From: Hyphomicrobiaceae bacterium
GTDB taxonomy: Bacteria > Pseudomonadota > Alphaproteobacteria > Rhizobiales > Devosiaceae
DNA: 64,000 nucleotides
NCBI GenBank assembly: GCA_020638095.1
Contig: JACKJF010000003.1
Span: 124,001-188,000 of the forward strand
Direction: 5' to 3'
Below, piece by piece: positions 9,782 through 18,357 of this stretch. The notes beneath the pieces were generated by a model, which worked only from the letters and a program-made list of their open reading frames with translations, made no database searches and was not told where the DNA came from. The translations under genes were made by a program, and so were the position numbers. Numbering within the stretch: the stretch's first letter is position 1; each line of letters begins with the position of its first letter.

Positions 9782-11140
9782 ATGTCCGTTTTTCCCATTC
9801 CCGAGCCCCAACCCGCTATTGCCCGCACCAATGTGCACCTGACCGGGCTTGCCCGCGACCTCCAGCAGCGCGCGGAAACGCATGGCGCAATCCGGGTGGG
9901 CGTCATCGGGTCGGGCGAGATGGGAACGGACCTCGTAACCCAATTCATGTTAATCGATGGTCTCGACCTGGTTGCCATCTCGACCCGCCGCCCCCATACG
10001 GCCCTCGCGGCGATGACCATTGCCTATGGCGACGAAAGCCATGGCCGCGAAACCGGCACCCGCACCGCCATGTCCGAAGCCATCGGCATGGGCCTTTGCG
10101 CCATCACCACCGACCCGGCCCTAATGGTCACCGCGCCCGAGATCGACATCGTCATCGACGCCACGGGAAAACCAGGCGTTGCGGCCGATTTCGACCTGCT
10201 CGCCATGGAGCACGGCAAACACGTCGTGATGATGAATGTCGAGGCCGACGTGACCATCGGCCCCTATCTCAAGGCCGCCGCCGACCGGCTCGGCGTCATT
10301 TATACCGTTGGCGCCGGCGACGAACCGACCTCCTGCATGGAGCTGATCGAATTTGCCGCAGCCCTCGGTTATACGATTGTTGCCGCCGGCAAGGGTAAGA
10401 ACAACGCACTTAACCACAATGCGGTTCCGGATGACTATCGCGAGGAAGCCGAACGCCGCAACATGAACCCGCGCATGCTGGTCGAGTTCGTCGACGGTTC
10501 GAAAACCGCAGTCGAAATGGCGGCCATCGCCAATGCCACCGGCCTTGTGCCCGACATTCCGGGCATGCACGGACCAAGGGCCAACCGCGAGGAGCTTGCC
10601 TCGGTCCTCATCCCGAAACAGGATGGCGGCGTGCTCAACCGCGTCGGCGTTGTCGACTACACCATCGGCAAGGGCGTGGCGCCCGGCGTCTTCGTCATCG
10701 TCAAGGCCACCCACCCGCGCATCATCGAGCGCATGGATGACCTGCACGTCGGCAAGGGTCCCTATTACGGTTTCTTCCGCCCCTACCACCTGACCTCGCT
10801 TGAGGTGCCGCTGAGCTGCGCCCGCATCATGCTCTATGGCAAGGCCGACATGGTGCCCTTGCCGCGCCCTGTCGCCGAGGTCTGCGCCGTCGCCAAACGC
10901 GACCTTCAGCCCGGTGAAAGCCTCGATGCCATCGGCGAGACCTGCTATCGCTCCTATACGATGACCGCCGCCGATGCCCGCGAGAAAAGCGCCATTCCGG
11001 TCGGTTTGCTCGAGGGCGGCAAGGCGCTCCTGCCGATCAAAAAGGGCGAGCTCTTCACCCGCGCCAACGCCACGCCCGACACCACCACCCGCCTCTACGA
11101 CCTCCGCCAGAAGCAGGACGCCATGCTGGGGCTGGTGTGA
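9782..11140 (+). CDS. Homoserine dehydrogenase-like oxidoreductase with C-terminal SAF domain
   Basis: The 452-residue protein resembles the COG4091 type: an N-terminal Rossmann fold (RVGVIGSGEMG near residues 38-48), a central catalytic region, and a C-terminal SAF-like domain (about 360-450). Proteins of this type act on small sugar-acid or erythrulose-like substrates in some bacteria, but the substrate here is unknown. The ATG has no strong ribosome site, so the first 20-30 residues are uncertain. It is divergent from the hydrolase gene across about 120 bp and is followed by a long repeat-rich non-coding stretch. Confidence 0.8.
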   Translation: MSVFPIPEPQPAIARTNVHLTGLARDLQQRAETHGAIRVGVIGSGEMGTDLVTQFMLIDGLDLVAISTRRPHTALAAMTIAYGDESHGRETGTRTAMSEAIGMGLCAITTDPALMVTAPEIDIVIDATGKPGVAADFDLLAMEHGKHVVMMNVEADVTIGPYLKAAADRLGVIYTVGAGDEPTSCMELIEFAAALGYTIVAAGKGKNNALNHNAVPDDYREEAERRNMNPRMLVEFVDGSKTAVEMAAIANATGLVPDIPGMHGPRANREELASVLIPKQDGGVLNRVGVVDYTIGKGVAPGVFVIVKATHPRIIERMDDLHVGKGPYYGFFRPYHLTSLEVPLSCARIMLYGKADMVPLPRPVAEVCAVAKRDLQPGESLDAIGETCYRSYTMTAADAREKSAIPVGLLEGGKALLPIKKGELFTRANATPDTTTRLYDLRQKQDAMLGLV

Positions 11141-11200
11141 CCCTTCGATACCGCATTCTTGGAACGGCAATTGCACCGGCAGCACGTCCCGCCCCGCCTT

Positions 11201-11217
11201 CCCGGATCCGATCCGGG
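11201..11217. repeat. Short perfect palindrome
   Basis: CCCGGATC and GATCCGGG form an 8-bp perfect inverted repeat around a single C. It is the first unit of the repeat mosaic. Similar CCGGAT palindromes are common between genes of alphaproteobacteria; that statement is general knowledge, not a search. Confidence 0.6.
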
Positions 11218-11268
11218 ATCCACTCGAGCGGCGTGGATAAGGCGGAAGGCCGGGACGACCTGCGACCC

Positions 11269-11361
11269 GTCATTGCGAGCCGGCGAAGCCGGCGCGGCAA
11301 TCCAGAAATGCCTTGTCCCAAAGAAACTGGATTGCTTCGTCGCTGCGCTCTTCGCAATGAC
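11269..11361. repeat. 93-bp intergenic inverted repeat
   Basis: The ends GTCATTGCGA and TCGCAATGAC are perfect 10-bp inverted repeats. An inner pair, GCAATCCAG and CTGGATTGC, extends the hairpin. The consensus (cattgcgag...caatccag...ctggattg...cgcaatg) matches a family of intergenic palindromic elements common in rhizobial and related genomes. Only one copy is present in this window. Confidence 0.75.
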
Positions 11362-11393
11362 GGATGGGGTGCCCGGAATGCGGTCGAGACCCT

Positions 11394-11540
11394 AGAACAT
11401 GTTCAGGAGTTGAGCGGCATCGGCATCGGTCTGGTGGATCGATGCGCCGCGAGACGCGCAGCGGTTTTCCGGTTCGAACATCCGACAACACAAAGGCCTG
11501 GACCATGCGTTTTGATTCCATCAAAACCTGACATGGTCTA
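11394..11540 (+). repeat. Dispersed ~145-bp hairpin element, copy A
   Basis: This copy shares almost its whole length with the copies ending at 23028 and 42405 and with a shortened copy near 24388. It begins AGAACATGTTCAGGAG. Its 3' end can fold as GACCATG, CGTTTTGAT, TCC, then ATCAAAAC and CATGGTC. One base of the inner stem differs from the other copies (C for G). It lies about 250 bp past the preceding gene. Confidence 0.9.
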
Positions 11541-11592
11541 GGACTCATGCCTTCGCCGGAATGAAGACACCCCCGGCGATGCTCGCCCCCTG

Positions 11593-11625
11593 AACCTCAT
11601 CCTGAGCCCGTCGAAGGACGAGGTT
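11593..11625. repeat. CCTCATCCT-type palindrome
   Basis: AACCTCATCCT and AGGACGAGGTT are inverted copies with one mismatch around an 11-base loop. This sequence type is frequent in alphaproteobacterial intergenic DNA. It is the last unit of the repeat mosaic. Confidence 0.6.
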
Positions 11626-11729
11626 CGGACTTTGGGCTCGGACAAGCTCACCGTTCCGGCAAACCTGAGGATATGAAGGCTCCGGTAGCTTGACGCGCTC
11701 GCCACCAACCCCAAGAAGTCGGGCTGGCC

Positions 11730-12329
11730 CTACTGCGGAATGGGAAGCTCCAGGCCCTCGACAATTTCCCAGGTCTGGGTGAAACGGGTTTCCATGCCGC
11801 CGAGATGCGAGAGGGTTTCGGCGCGAACGACGAATTCGTTGGCCGGATCGACCCAGTATTTCGAATGCGTATCGATCTCCCCGCCGGTCGTGCTCATGTC
11901 GGCCTCGAGCACGTCATAGGTCACCCCGTCGATCTCGCCGGTCCCGCACTGGGCGTTGACGGTGCTCTGGGCCATGGTTTCCATATATTTGCGCGACGTC
12001 TCCGCCTGCGTTTCGGGATCGAACCTGTAGGCGACGGCCCAGGTCCGCCCCTCATCGTAGGAGGCGTAGGCCGTGTCCACATAGGTCAGCGTCCATGGCA
12101 GGTCGGGCGGATCGATGGGCTTGAAAAGCATGTGGTCCATCGAGGCGATGAAGAATTCGTTCTCGATTTTCGGGCCATTCGCCGGCTCGGAAATGATGTG
12201 GCCCTTGCTCTGCTGCGCGCTGACCGATTTGGCCACCAGCGCCATCATCCGGTCGCGGCATTCGTCGGCCAGGGCGCCCTGACCCGCCGCGAGGACCAGA
12301 ACCGTCATTGCCAATATCTTCTGGTACAT
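11730..12329 (-). CDS. Exported protein of unknown function
   Basis: A 199-residue protein with a clear signal peptide (about residues 1-21, MYQKIL then a Val/Leu/Ala core, cleavage after ALA). The mature part has three cysteines (CRDRM near the new N-terminus, QCGTG and none at the end that pair obviously) and a Trp/Tyr-rich C-terminal half. GGGGGAC just before this ATG supports the start over an upstream in-frame codon. I do not recognise a domain. It stands alone between the repeat mosaic and the large dehydrogenase gene. Confidence 0.75.
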   Translation of the reverse strand: MYQKILAMTVLVLAAGQGALADECRDRMMALVAKSVSAQQSKGHIISEPANGPKIENEFFIASMDHMLFKPIDPPDLPWTLTYVDTAYASYDEGRTWAVAYRFDPETQAETSRKYMETMAQSTVNAQCGTGEIDGVTYDVLEADMSTTGGEIDTHSKYWVDPANEFVVRAETLSHLGGMETRFTQTWEIVEGLELPIPQ

Positions 12330-12498
12330 GTCGTCCCCCACGGTTTCTCTGGCCTGCAATGGTCCCGATCCGGCGCCGCGCGTCAAGCCTTGACGCCAGC
12401 GCGGCTTCCAAAGCGAACCGCCCGCACCTCCTTTGGGGAGATGCGGGCGTGCCATGCGCCCTCGGTAACTGGAATATGGTTATCTCACAAATATACCG

Positions 12499-15400
12499 TC
12501 ACACGACCAGATCGAGATTGACCGTCGCGTCGTTGAACCGGATCTGTTCGAAGCCCTTGAGAACGTCGTAGGTCGTGTCGGTCGCGTCGCGCGTCCACAC
12601 CACGATTCCGTCGCCGCTCTGGGTCAGGCCCCAGTCATAGTCGGCGAAAGAGCCGTCGATCACGAACACGTCGTTGGCGGTCTTGCCGGTCAGGTGCTGC
12701 ACCTGGTCGGCAATGTCGTAATAGGTCGGGCCCTGGTCGAGCACATGTGTGATGTCGACGCTTCGGTCGTTGAATTGCAGCGTCTCGAAACCGCTGAGAA
12801 TATCGTAGCCCGTCGCCCCCCAGACCACGACGCTCTGCCCGTCATCGGTCGGGCCCCAGCCGAAATCACCGGCATTGGCATTGATGGCGAACACATCGTT
12901 GCTGGTCGTGCCCGAAATAGTCTGCACCTGATTGGGAACGTCCTGCACCACGTTGGCCGGCGTGCCACCGCCCGTGCCGCCGCCATTGCCGGGCAGGCTC
13001 GAAATGTCGACGTCCTGATCGCTGAAGCGGATCGTCTCGAAGCCCCTCAGAATATCGTAGGTCGTATCGGTCTGCGAAACCGTCCAGATGACCACGCCGT
13101 CATTGCTCTCGGTCGGGCCCCAATTGTAGAGGCTGGAACTGCCCGCGACGACGAATACGTCGGTGCCGCTGGTGCCGGTCAGGTGCTGAATCTGGCTGGC
13201 AATGTCGTTGACGAGATTTTCCGTCGTTCCACCGCCGCCACCCGTGCCGCCGCCATTGCCCGGAAGGGTCGAGATGTCGATGTCGCGGTCGGCGAAGCGG
13301 ATGGTCTCGAAGCCACGGAGGATGTCGTAGGTCGTGTCGGTCTGTGAAACCGTCCAGATGACCACGCCGTCATTGCTCTCGGTCGGACCCCAATTGTAGG
13401 CGCTCGAATTGCCGGCAATGACGAAAACATCTGTCCCGTCCGTGCCGGCCAGTTCCTGGATCTGGCTCGCAACGTCGTTGACGAGATTCTCGGCCGTGCC
13501 GCCACCACCGCCACCGCCCGTATTGGTCGGTTCGGTCGCCAGCGTGACCGTCCGGTCGGAAAAAACGATCTGCTCGAACCCGGTCAAAACGTCATAGCCG
13601 GTCGCGTTGTAGACGACCGTACCGCCGCCGGCCGCAGTCGGGCCCCAGCTGAAATTCGACGAAAGACCGTCGATGATGAACCGGTCGTGGTCGGTCAGGC
13701 CCGTCAGGTGCAGGTTGTTCTGCGAATCGTCCTGATAGTCCGGGCCGGTCTGCACCAGCTTGGTCGCGTCGATCGTCCGGTCGCTGAACTTGATGAATTC
13801 GAACCCGGTCAGAACGTCGTAATTGACCGCGTTCCACACGACGACGCTGTTATGGTCGTCGGCCTGCCCCGTGCCGTAGTCGGCGAAGTTCCCGTTGATC
13901 ACGAACGTGTCGACGCCCGGCGTGCCCTCAAGGATTTCCGTCTGGTTCGGATTGTCGATGACCGTGGTCGGCGGATAGGTGCCGCCCCCGCCGCCATTGG
14001 GGTCGAGCTGGATGTCGTAATAGCCGTATCCGCCGCCCAGAAGGTCGACATAGTAGAGTAGGCCATTTGGCCCTTCGGCAAAATGCACCGGCCCGAAGCC
14101 GCTGTCGGCCGTATAAAGATAGACCACGTCGCGCCGGTCGTTGACATTGACCGCGAAGACCTCGCCCTGCGACACGTCGGTGAAGAAGTAATAGTCGTTG
14201 AAGGCCCCGCCATAGGCGTCGCCCTTGAAGATGTCGGACGCCCCGACGATCGCCTGCACCTGATAACCCGGATCGCCATTGGCATGGCTGAAGGCGCGGA
14301 ACGCCGTCTGGATGGAGATCTGGCCGGATTCGACTGCGCTGTAGAAGGCGCTGGCACCGCTGAGATACTGATAGTCCGGCGTCTTGACCAGCTGGCCATT
14401 GTCGCCGCCCTCGTAATAAGGCCAGCCAAAATTGGCGCCCGGAGGTCCGGATTCGATCTCTTCATACGAGAACCAGCCCGTATTGGAGATATATATATGG
14501 CCGTTGTCGTCGATGGCCATCGTATAGGGGTTGCGAAGGCCAAGCTGGTAGACTTTGGACCGGTTCGAATCGAGGTCCATGCCCGCTTCGTAGAAGGGAT
14601 TGTCGGTCAGCCCCTGCCCGGTAATCGGATCGATCCTCAGGATTTTTCCTGCCAGCGCGTCGAGCGACTGCACCGAAACCGAACGCGGATCGGCGAGGTC
14701 GAACGAGGTGCCGTCGCCGACACCGACATAAAGCATGCCATCGGGCCCGAACTGCAGCGCCCCGCCGGCATGGCTAAGCGAGTCGACCTTGAGATAGTCC
14801 TGCTTGTAAAGACCGGTCAGCGGATCGACGTCCGAGGCCGGCTGGTTGACGTTGGCGATGGTCGTCGAATTGACCGTGCCATTGCCGGAAATATCCGTAA
14901 GGCTCGTCGCCGCGCCGCCGAGCAGAATGGTTTTGGAGTCCTGAACGATGGTCGGCACATTGCCCGACATATCGAGCTCGTAGCGCACCACGTAGGAGAA
15001 GCGGTTGCCGTCGCCGTCGCGTCCCGCGTTGCCGGTCTTGCCCGCCGTGTCGGGGGGATCGACCACATAAAATGCGTAGAGATAGGGATTGTTGGCGAAA
15101 TCGGGATGGATTGCGACGTCGAGCAGCCCGCGGTCTGCGGAACTGTTGACCTCGGACCTGATGTCCAGAAGCGTGCTGAGCTGCTGGCCGGTCGCCGTGT
15201 TGACCACGAAAATCTGGCCCGGCTTGGTGACGAGCAGCGCCTGATTGTTGTTACCCGGCAGGAATTCGAGCGAAATCGGCTGGTTGTAGCCCGAGGCGAC
15301 CGTATGCGTCGTCACGATATAGTCCGACGTCAGCGGCGGCGTCGGCTGGTCGGGTACCGGGTTCTCGTCGTCAAGAATGTTGATGCGCGCCGTGCGCGGA

Positions 15401-15699
15401 AAGGTCAGGAACCCGTCATCGACATTGATCAGCGAAAAGTTAAAGACCTCTGTCGCCTCAAAAGCCTGATCGTTAACGATCTGGATGGTCACGACGGCCC
15501 GCGACTCGCCTGCCTGCATCGTGACCTGGCCGTCATTGTCGATGAAATCGACCCCGGCCACAGCCGTGTCGGAGTTCGTGCCGTATTCGATGGTGACCGG
15601 CGTGCTGAGATCGCCGGTGCGTACGATGGTGATGGAAACCGTGCCGTCCGCTTCGTTGACCGAGTATTCGCCGGTTTCGAGCGCAATCGTGCCAGACAT
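12499..15699 (-). CDS. Secreted PQQ-type sugar dehydrogenase-like protein with Calx-beta and six C-terminal repeats
   Basis: A 1066-residue modular protein. Residues about 1-115 form a Calx-beta domain (EYSVNEADGTVSITIVR, ending in INILDDENP). Residues about 130-565 resemble the beta-propeller of soluble PQQ-dependent glucose/sorbosone dehydrogenases, including FGPDGMLYVGVGDG. Residues about 580-1066 hold six repeats of 75-90 residues, each with a GTxGxDVFVI strand, a GWGPT turn and a GFExIxFxDR end, joined by Gly-rich linkers. There is no N-terminal signal peptide and the C-terminus is Asp/Val-rich, so type I secretion is likely. The gene is monocistronic; its electron acceptor and substrate are unknown. 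Confidence 0.85.
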   Translation of the reverse strand: MSGTIALETGEYSVNEADGTVSITIVRTGDLSTPVTIEYGTNSDTAVAGVDFIDNDGQVTMQAGESRAVVTIQIVNDQAFEATEVFNFSLINVDDGFLTFPRTARINILDDENPVPDQPTPPLTSDYIVTTHTVASGYNQPISLEFLPGNNNQALLVTKPGQIFVVNTATGQQLSTLLDIRSEVNSSADRGLLDVAIHPDFANNPYLYAFYVVDPPDTAGKTGNAGRDGDGNRFSYVVRYELDMSGNVPTIVQDSKTILLGGAATSLTDISGNGTVNSTTIANVNQPASDVDPLTGLYKQDYLKVDSLSHAGGALQFGPDGMLYVGVGDGTSFDLADPRSVSVQSLDALAGKILRIDPITGQGLTDNPFYEAGMDLDSNRSKVYQLGLRNPYTMAIDDNGHIYISNTGWFSYEEIESGPPGANFGWPYYEGGDNGQLVKTPDYQYLSGASAFYSAVESGQISIQTAFRAFSHANGDPGYQVQAIVGASDIFKGDAYGGAFNDYYFFTDVSQGEVFAVNVNDRRDVVYLYTADSGFGPVHFAEGPNGLLYYVDLLGGGYGYYDIQLDPNGGGGGTYPPTTVIDNPNQTEILEGTPGVDTFVINGNFADYGTGQADDHNSVVVWNAVNYDVLTGFEFIKFSDRTIDATKLVQTGPDYQDDSQNNLHLTGLTDHDRFIIDGLSSNFSWGPTAAGGGTVVYNATGYDVLTGFEQIVFSDRTVTLATEPTNTGGGGGGGTAENLVNDVASQIQELAGTDGTDVFVIAGNSSAYNWGPTESNDGVVIWTVSQTDTTYDILRGFETIRFADRDIDISTLPGNGGGTGGGGGTTENLVNDIASQIQHLTGTSGTDVFVVAGSSSLYNWGPTESNDGVVIWTVSQTDTTYDILRGFETIRFSDQDVDISSLPGNGGGTGGGTPANVVQDVPNQVQTISGTTSNDVFAINANAGDFGWGPTDDGQSVVVWGATGYDILSGFETLQFNDRSVDITHVLDQGPTYYDIADQVQHLTGKTANDVFVIDGSFADYDWGLTQSGDGIVVWTRDATDTTYDVLKGFEQIRFNDATVNLDLVV

Positions 15700-15866
15700 G
15701 CCAAAGCCCTTTCAAAGCAACGAGCAACGCCCCGCACGGCGTTTCTCTGGCTCTGCGGGCCTCTCGCAGCAGCTCTGAAAGTCCTAAACTATTTCCAGAG
15801 GTGATCGCGCGGCTTTCGTGCCAAATCGGCACAAATCTTGCGATCATGGTTAATGTCTATGGTTAA

Positions 15867-16442
15867 TCAAATCTTGCGGTCGGGCCGGGCAGCCCCGATC
15901 AGCGCCGCAACGACGGTTTTGATCGCCGGCGCGATATCGCCCACCTGCCGGGCCTCCTGGCTGATGCCGGCGGCGCAGGATTTGAGCAGGGAGGAAAGAC
16001 CTGCCGCGTCCGCGACGCCCACCTCGCCAAGCCACGCCCCAACCCGCGCGGCAAGTTCCGTGTCCATCGCGGCAAAGGCCTTGACCGCACCATGCGCATG
16101 AACCGCATGAAATTCCGATGCAAAGGGCGACGGGTCGAGCAGACGGAAGAAGAATTCTGCCTTGGCCGTCAGGACCGCCCCGATCTTGTCTTGAGCGTTG
16201 GCCGCGCGGGCGGCAGCTGCATCCATCTCTGCGCGCGCGTCCCCGATCACCTGTTCGACCGTCGCCTCGAAAAGCGCCTGCTTGTCGGCAAAATGCTTGT
16301 AGAGCGTAACCTTGGAGACCTGGGCCCGCCGGGCGACGGCTTCCATCGTCGTGCCGGAAAACCCCGATTCGAGGAATGCATCGCGCGCGGCAACAAGAAG
16401 CCGTTGCCGCCGCCAATCCGGTCTTTTTACGGATTCCGACAT
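15867..16442 (-). CDS. TetR-family repressor
   Basis: The 191-residue protein has the N-terminal TetR helix-turn-helix (about residues 12-58, ending in VSKVTLYKHFADKQALF) and a helical C-terminal ligand domain. It is divergent from an NAD-dependent reductase gene across 94 bp, the usual arrangement for a TetR repressor and its target. The inverted repeat AACGAAA-N8-TTTCGTT in that gap is a good operator candidate. Confidence 0.93.
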   Translation of the reverse strand: MSESVKRPDWRRQRLLVAARDAFLESGFSGTTMEAVARRAQVSKVTLYKHFADKQALFEATVEQVIGDARAEMDAAAARAANAQDKIGAVLTAKAEFFFRLLDPSPFASEFHAVHAHGAVKAFAAMDTELAARVGAWLGEVGVADAAGLSSLLKSCAAGISQEARQVGDIAPAIKTVVAALIGAARPDRKI

Positions 16443-16458
16443 TTGCCCTTGAAAAATG

Positions 16459-16480
16459 AACGAAACAGACGTATTTCGTT
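16459..16480. promoter_or_regulatory. Candidate TetR operator
   Basis: The perfect inverted repeat AACGAAA-N8-TTTCGTT sits 17-38 bp upstream of the repressor start and about 57 bp upstream of the reductase start. That is where a repressor could block both promoters. Its position and symmetry fit a TetR-dimer site; no binding data exist. Confidence 0.55.
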
Positions 16481-16536
16481 TACTTCATAAAAATGGGCGA
16501 TGCAAGCCCGCCATTCCGAGCTTCAAGGATTTGATC

Positions 16537-17556
16537 ATGACCGAAACCGTTCTCGTTACCGGCATTTCCGGATTTCTCGGGGGCCATGTCGCCCTGCAAT
16601 TGCTCCAGAAGGGTTATCGGGTGCGTGGCAGCCTCAGGAGCCTTGGCCGCGCCGACAAGGTGCGCCAGACCCTCGCCGCGGCCGGCGCCGACACCACCAG
16701 CCTCGAATTCGTCGCGCTCGACCTGATGAAGGACGAAGGCTGGGACGAGGCGATGGCGGGCGTGACCTACCTGCAGCACGTCGCCTCGCCGTTCGTGACG
16801 GTCATGCCCAAGGACCGGAACGAACTCATCCGCCCGGCGGTCGAGGGCACCACCCGCGCCGTGCGCGCCGCGCTCAAGGCGGGGGTCAAACGCATCGTCG
16901 TCACCTCCTCTTTTGCCGCCATCGGCTATGGCTGGTCGGGGGCCAAGTCGCACTTCACCGCCGACGACTGGACCAAGCACGGCGAGGCCGACGTCAACGC
17001 CTATATCGAATCGAAGACCCGCGCCGAGCAGGCCGCCTGGGACCTGATGCGCGAAGCCGGGCGCGAACAAGACCTTGCAACCATCAATCCCGGAATGATC
17101 GTCGGCCCGCTGCTCGATGAGGATCCCGGCACGTCGGCAAGCCTTGTTGTCGACGCGCTCAAGGGCCGCTTCCCGGCCGTTCCCAACATTTCCATGGTCT
17201 TCGTCGATGTGCGCGACGTTGCCGCCATGCACGTGGCCGCCATGGAAAAGCCGGAGGCCGGCGGCCAGCGTTTCCCGGCGACCGCGGGAACGTATTCCCT
17301 CATGGACATGGGCCGGATGATCGGCAGGGCCGTTCCCGAACGTGCCGGGCGCATGCCGAAGTTCGTCCTTCCCGACTGGGTCGTTCACCTGGCCGCGCCA
17401 TTCGTGCCCGACGTCAGGAGCAATATCGCCGAACTCGGCAGCCGCCGCACCGTTGACGAACAGCCCCTCCGCGATCTGCTCGGCCGCCACGCCATTCCCG
17501 CCGACGAGGCGGTTGCGGCGACGGCACGCTCGGTCATGGCCAATCATCTGGCCTGA
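16537..17556 (+). CDS. NAD(P)-dependent epimerase/dihydroflavonol reductase-like enzyme
   Basis: A 339-residue extended SDR. The N-terminal TGISGFLGG binds NAD(P), and YIESK near residue 168 is the catalytic YxxxK. The overall pattern is that of dihydroflavonol-4-reductase-like aldehyde or ketone reductases, but the substrate is unknown. The ATG is preceded by AAGGA seven bases upstream, so I reject an in-frame ATG 81 bp earlier. It is probably controlled by the divergent TetR gene. Confidence 0.88.
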   Translation: MTETVLVTGISGFLGGHVALQLLQKGYRVRGSLRSLGRADKVRQTLAAAGADTTSLEFVALDLMKDEGWDEAMAGVTYLQHVASPFVTVMPKDRNELIRPAVEGTTRAVRAALKAGVKRIVVTSSFAAIGYGWSGAKSHFTADDWTKHGEADVNAYIESKTRAEQAAWDLMREAGREQDLATINPGMIVGPLLDEDPGTSASLVVDALKGRFPAVPNISMVFVDVRDVAAMHVAAMEKPEAGGQRFPATAGTYSLMDMGRMIGRAVPERAGRMPKFVLPDWVVHLAAPFVPDVRSNIAELGSRRTVDEQPLRDLLGRHAIPADEAVAATARSVMANHLA

Positions 17557-17639
17557 CCGGCGCGGGCGCGCCGGGCCGTCCGGGCTCCGCTAAAAGTGCC
17601 TTGCAAGTGACGCGATTTGCGCTAAAACGCCTCCCGATT

Positions 17640-17715
17640 GGGGCCGTAGCTCAGTTGGGAGAGCGCATCGTTCGCAATGATGAGGTCAGGGGTTCGATTC
17701 CCCTCGGCTCCACCA
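17640..17715 (+). tRNA. tRNA-Ala (anticodon CGC)
   Basis: The 76-nt sequence folds as a full cloverleaf. The acceptor stem is GGGGCCG/CGGCTCC, the D arm GCTC...GAGC, the anticodon stem CATCG/TGATG with loop TTCGCAA, and the T arm AGGGG-TTCGATT-CCCCT. The CCA end is encoded. The anticodon CGC reads the alanine codon GCG. Confidence 0.96.
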
Positions 17716-17759
17716 ATCCCTCAGATCGGTCTCGCCTTGGGATCAATGTCTGTGAATGG

Positions 17760-17776
17760 GGCTCTACCAATCCCTC
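17760..17776 (+). repeat. Partial duplicate of the tRNA-Ala 3' end
   Basis: GGCTCTACCAATCCCTC repeats, with one mismatch, the last bases of the tRNA plus its flank (17706-17722), starting 54 bp downstream. It looks like a small duplication or the trace of an element that once used the tRNA end. No integrase is nearby. Confidence 0.6.
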
Positions 17777-17870
17777 GAACTGATTGCCACGCCTGCGAGG
17801 TCAGCAGGTTTTGCCGAGTTTCTGGCCTCAGCAGCTCCGTCTCCGCAAATCGGGACGGCGCGCGCCGGTC

Positions 17871-18311
17871 TCAGAAACCCAGCCGCGCGAGATAGGCATC
17901 GAGGACCATTTCAAACGCCGCCAGATCGCGCTCACTTGAAACCTCTTCGGTTATTTTGGCGAATGACGCTTCGAGCGCCGCGGCCGCCTGGCTGAGAAGC
18001 CGCTCCCCGTCTCCGGTCAGTTGCAGCATGCTCTTCCGCCGGTTGCGCGGATCAGTCGCCGTTTTCAGTAGCCCGCGACCGACAAGGCGCGAGACGATAC
18101 GGCTGATCCCCGCTTCCCCGATACCGGTCACGCCCTTGAGATCGCCCTGGCTCTGCAAATCGCCCGACCCCACGCCGCGCAGAAGCAGGAATTCATTGAA
18201 ACTGAGATCGCATTGCTGGCGCAACAAAGCATCGGCCGTATGCGCGATCGCCTGCGCTGCAAGGTTGATCCTGGAAATCGAATCCACAAGGTCCATGTCT
18301 ATCATTAACAT
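17871..18311 (-). CDS. MarR-family regulator
   Basis: A 146-residue winged-helix protein. The middle holds the DNA-binding region (about residues 50-100) with GIGEAGISRIVSRLVGRGLL and a wing of the type DPRNRRKSML. The start is uncertain because three Met codons lie in the first six positions. The gene follows glycerate kinase after 46 bp and may be the last gene of a run that starts with the secretion ATPase. Its target and ligand are unknown. Confidence 0.9.
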   Translation of the reverse strand: MLMIDMDLVDSISRINLAAQAIAHTADALLRQQCDLSFNEFLLLRGVGSGDLQSQGDLKGVTGIGEAGISRIVSRLVGRGLLKTATDPRNRRKSMLQLTGDGERLLSQAAAALEASFAKITEEVSSERDLAAFEMVLDAYLARLGF

Positions 18312-18357
18312 AACAACAGTTGACTTTGCAAGATTAAGGGCGGCGGACTGCGCACTT

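Larger units (their letters stand above)
11141..11729. other. Non-coding repeat mosaic
   Basis: This 589-bp gap contains no convincing gene. It is built from four unrelated repeat units in a row: a GGATC-rich palindrome (11201-11217), a 93-bp inverted repeat (11269-11361), a copy of the dispersed hairpin element (11394-11540), and a CCTCATCCT palindrome (11593-11625). The open frames across it are accidental: they read through repeat sequence shared with other intergenic sites. Confidence 0.8.

Noticed and set aside
12637..13990. Repeats in the sugar dehydrogenase gene considered as a CRISPR-like or tandem DNA array
   Set aside because: The periodicity is in protein sequence (75-90 residues) and in frame, with Gly-rich linkers. 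It is a protein repeat.
14083..15804. 573-codon open frame antisense to the sugar dehydrogenase
   Set aside because: It is the mirror of a strongly coding region with high GC at third positions. Its protein has no recognisable motif and a low-complexity Arg/Val/Asp make-up.
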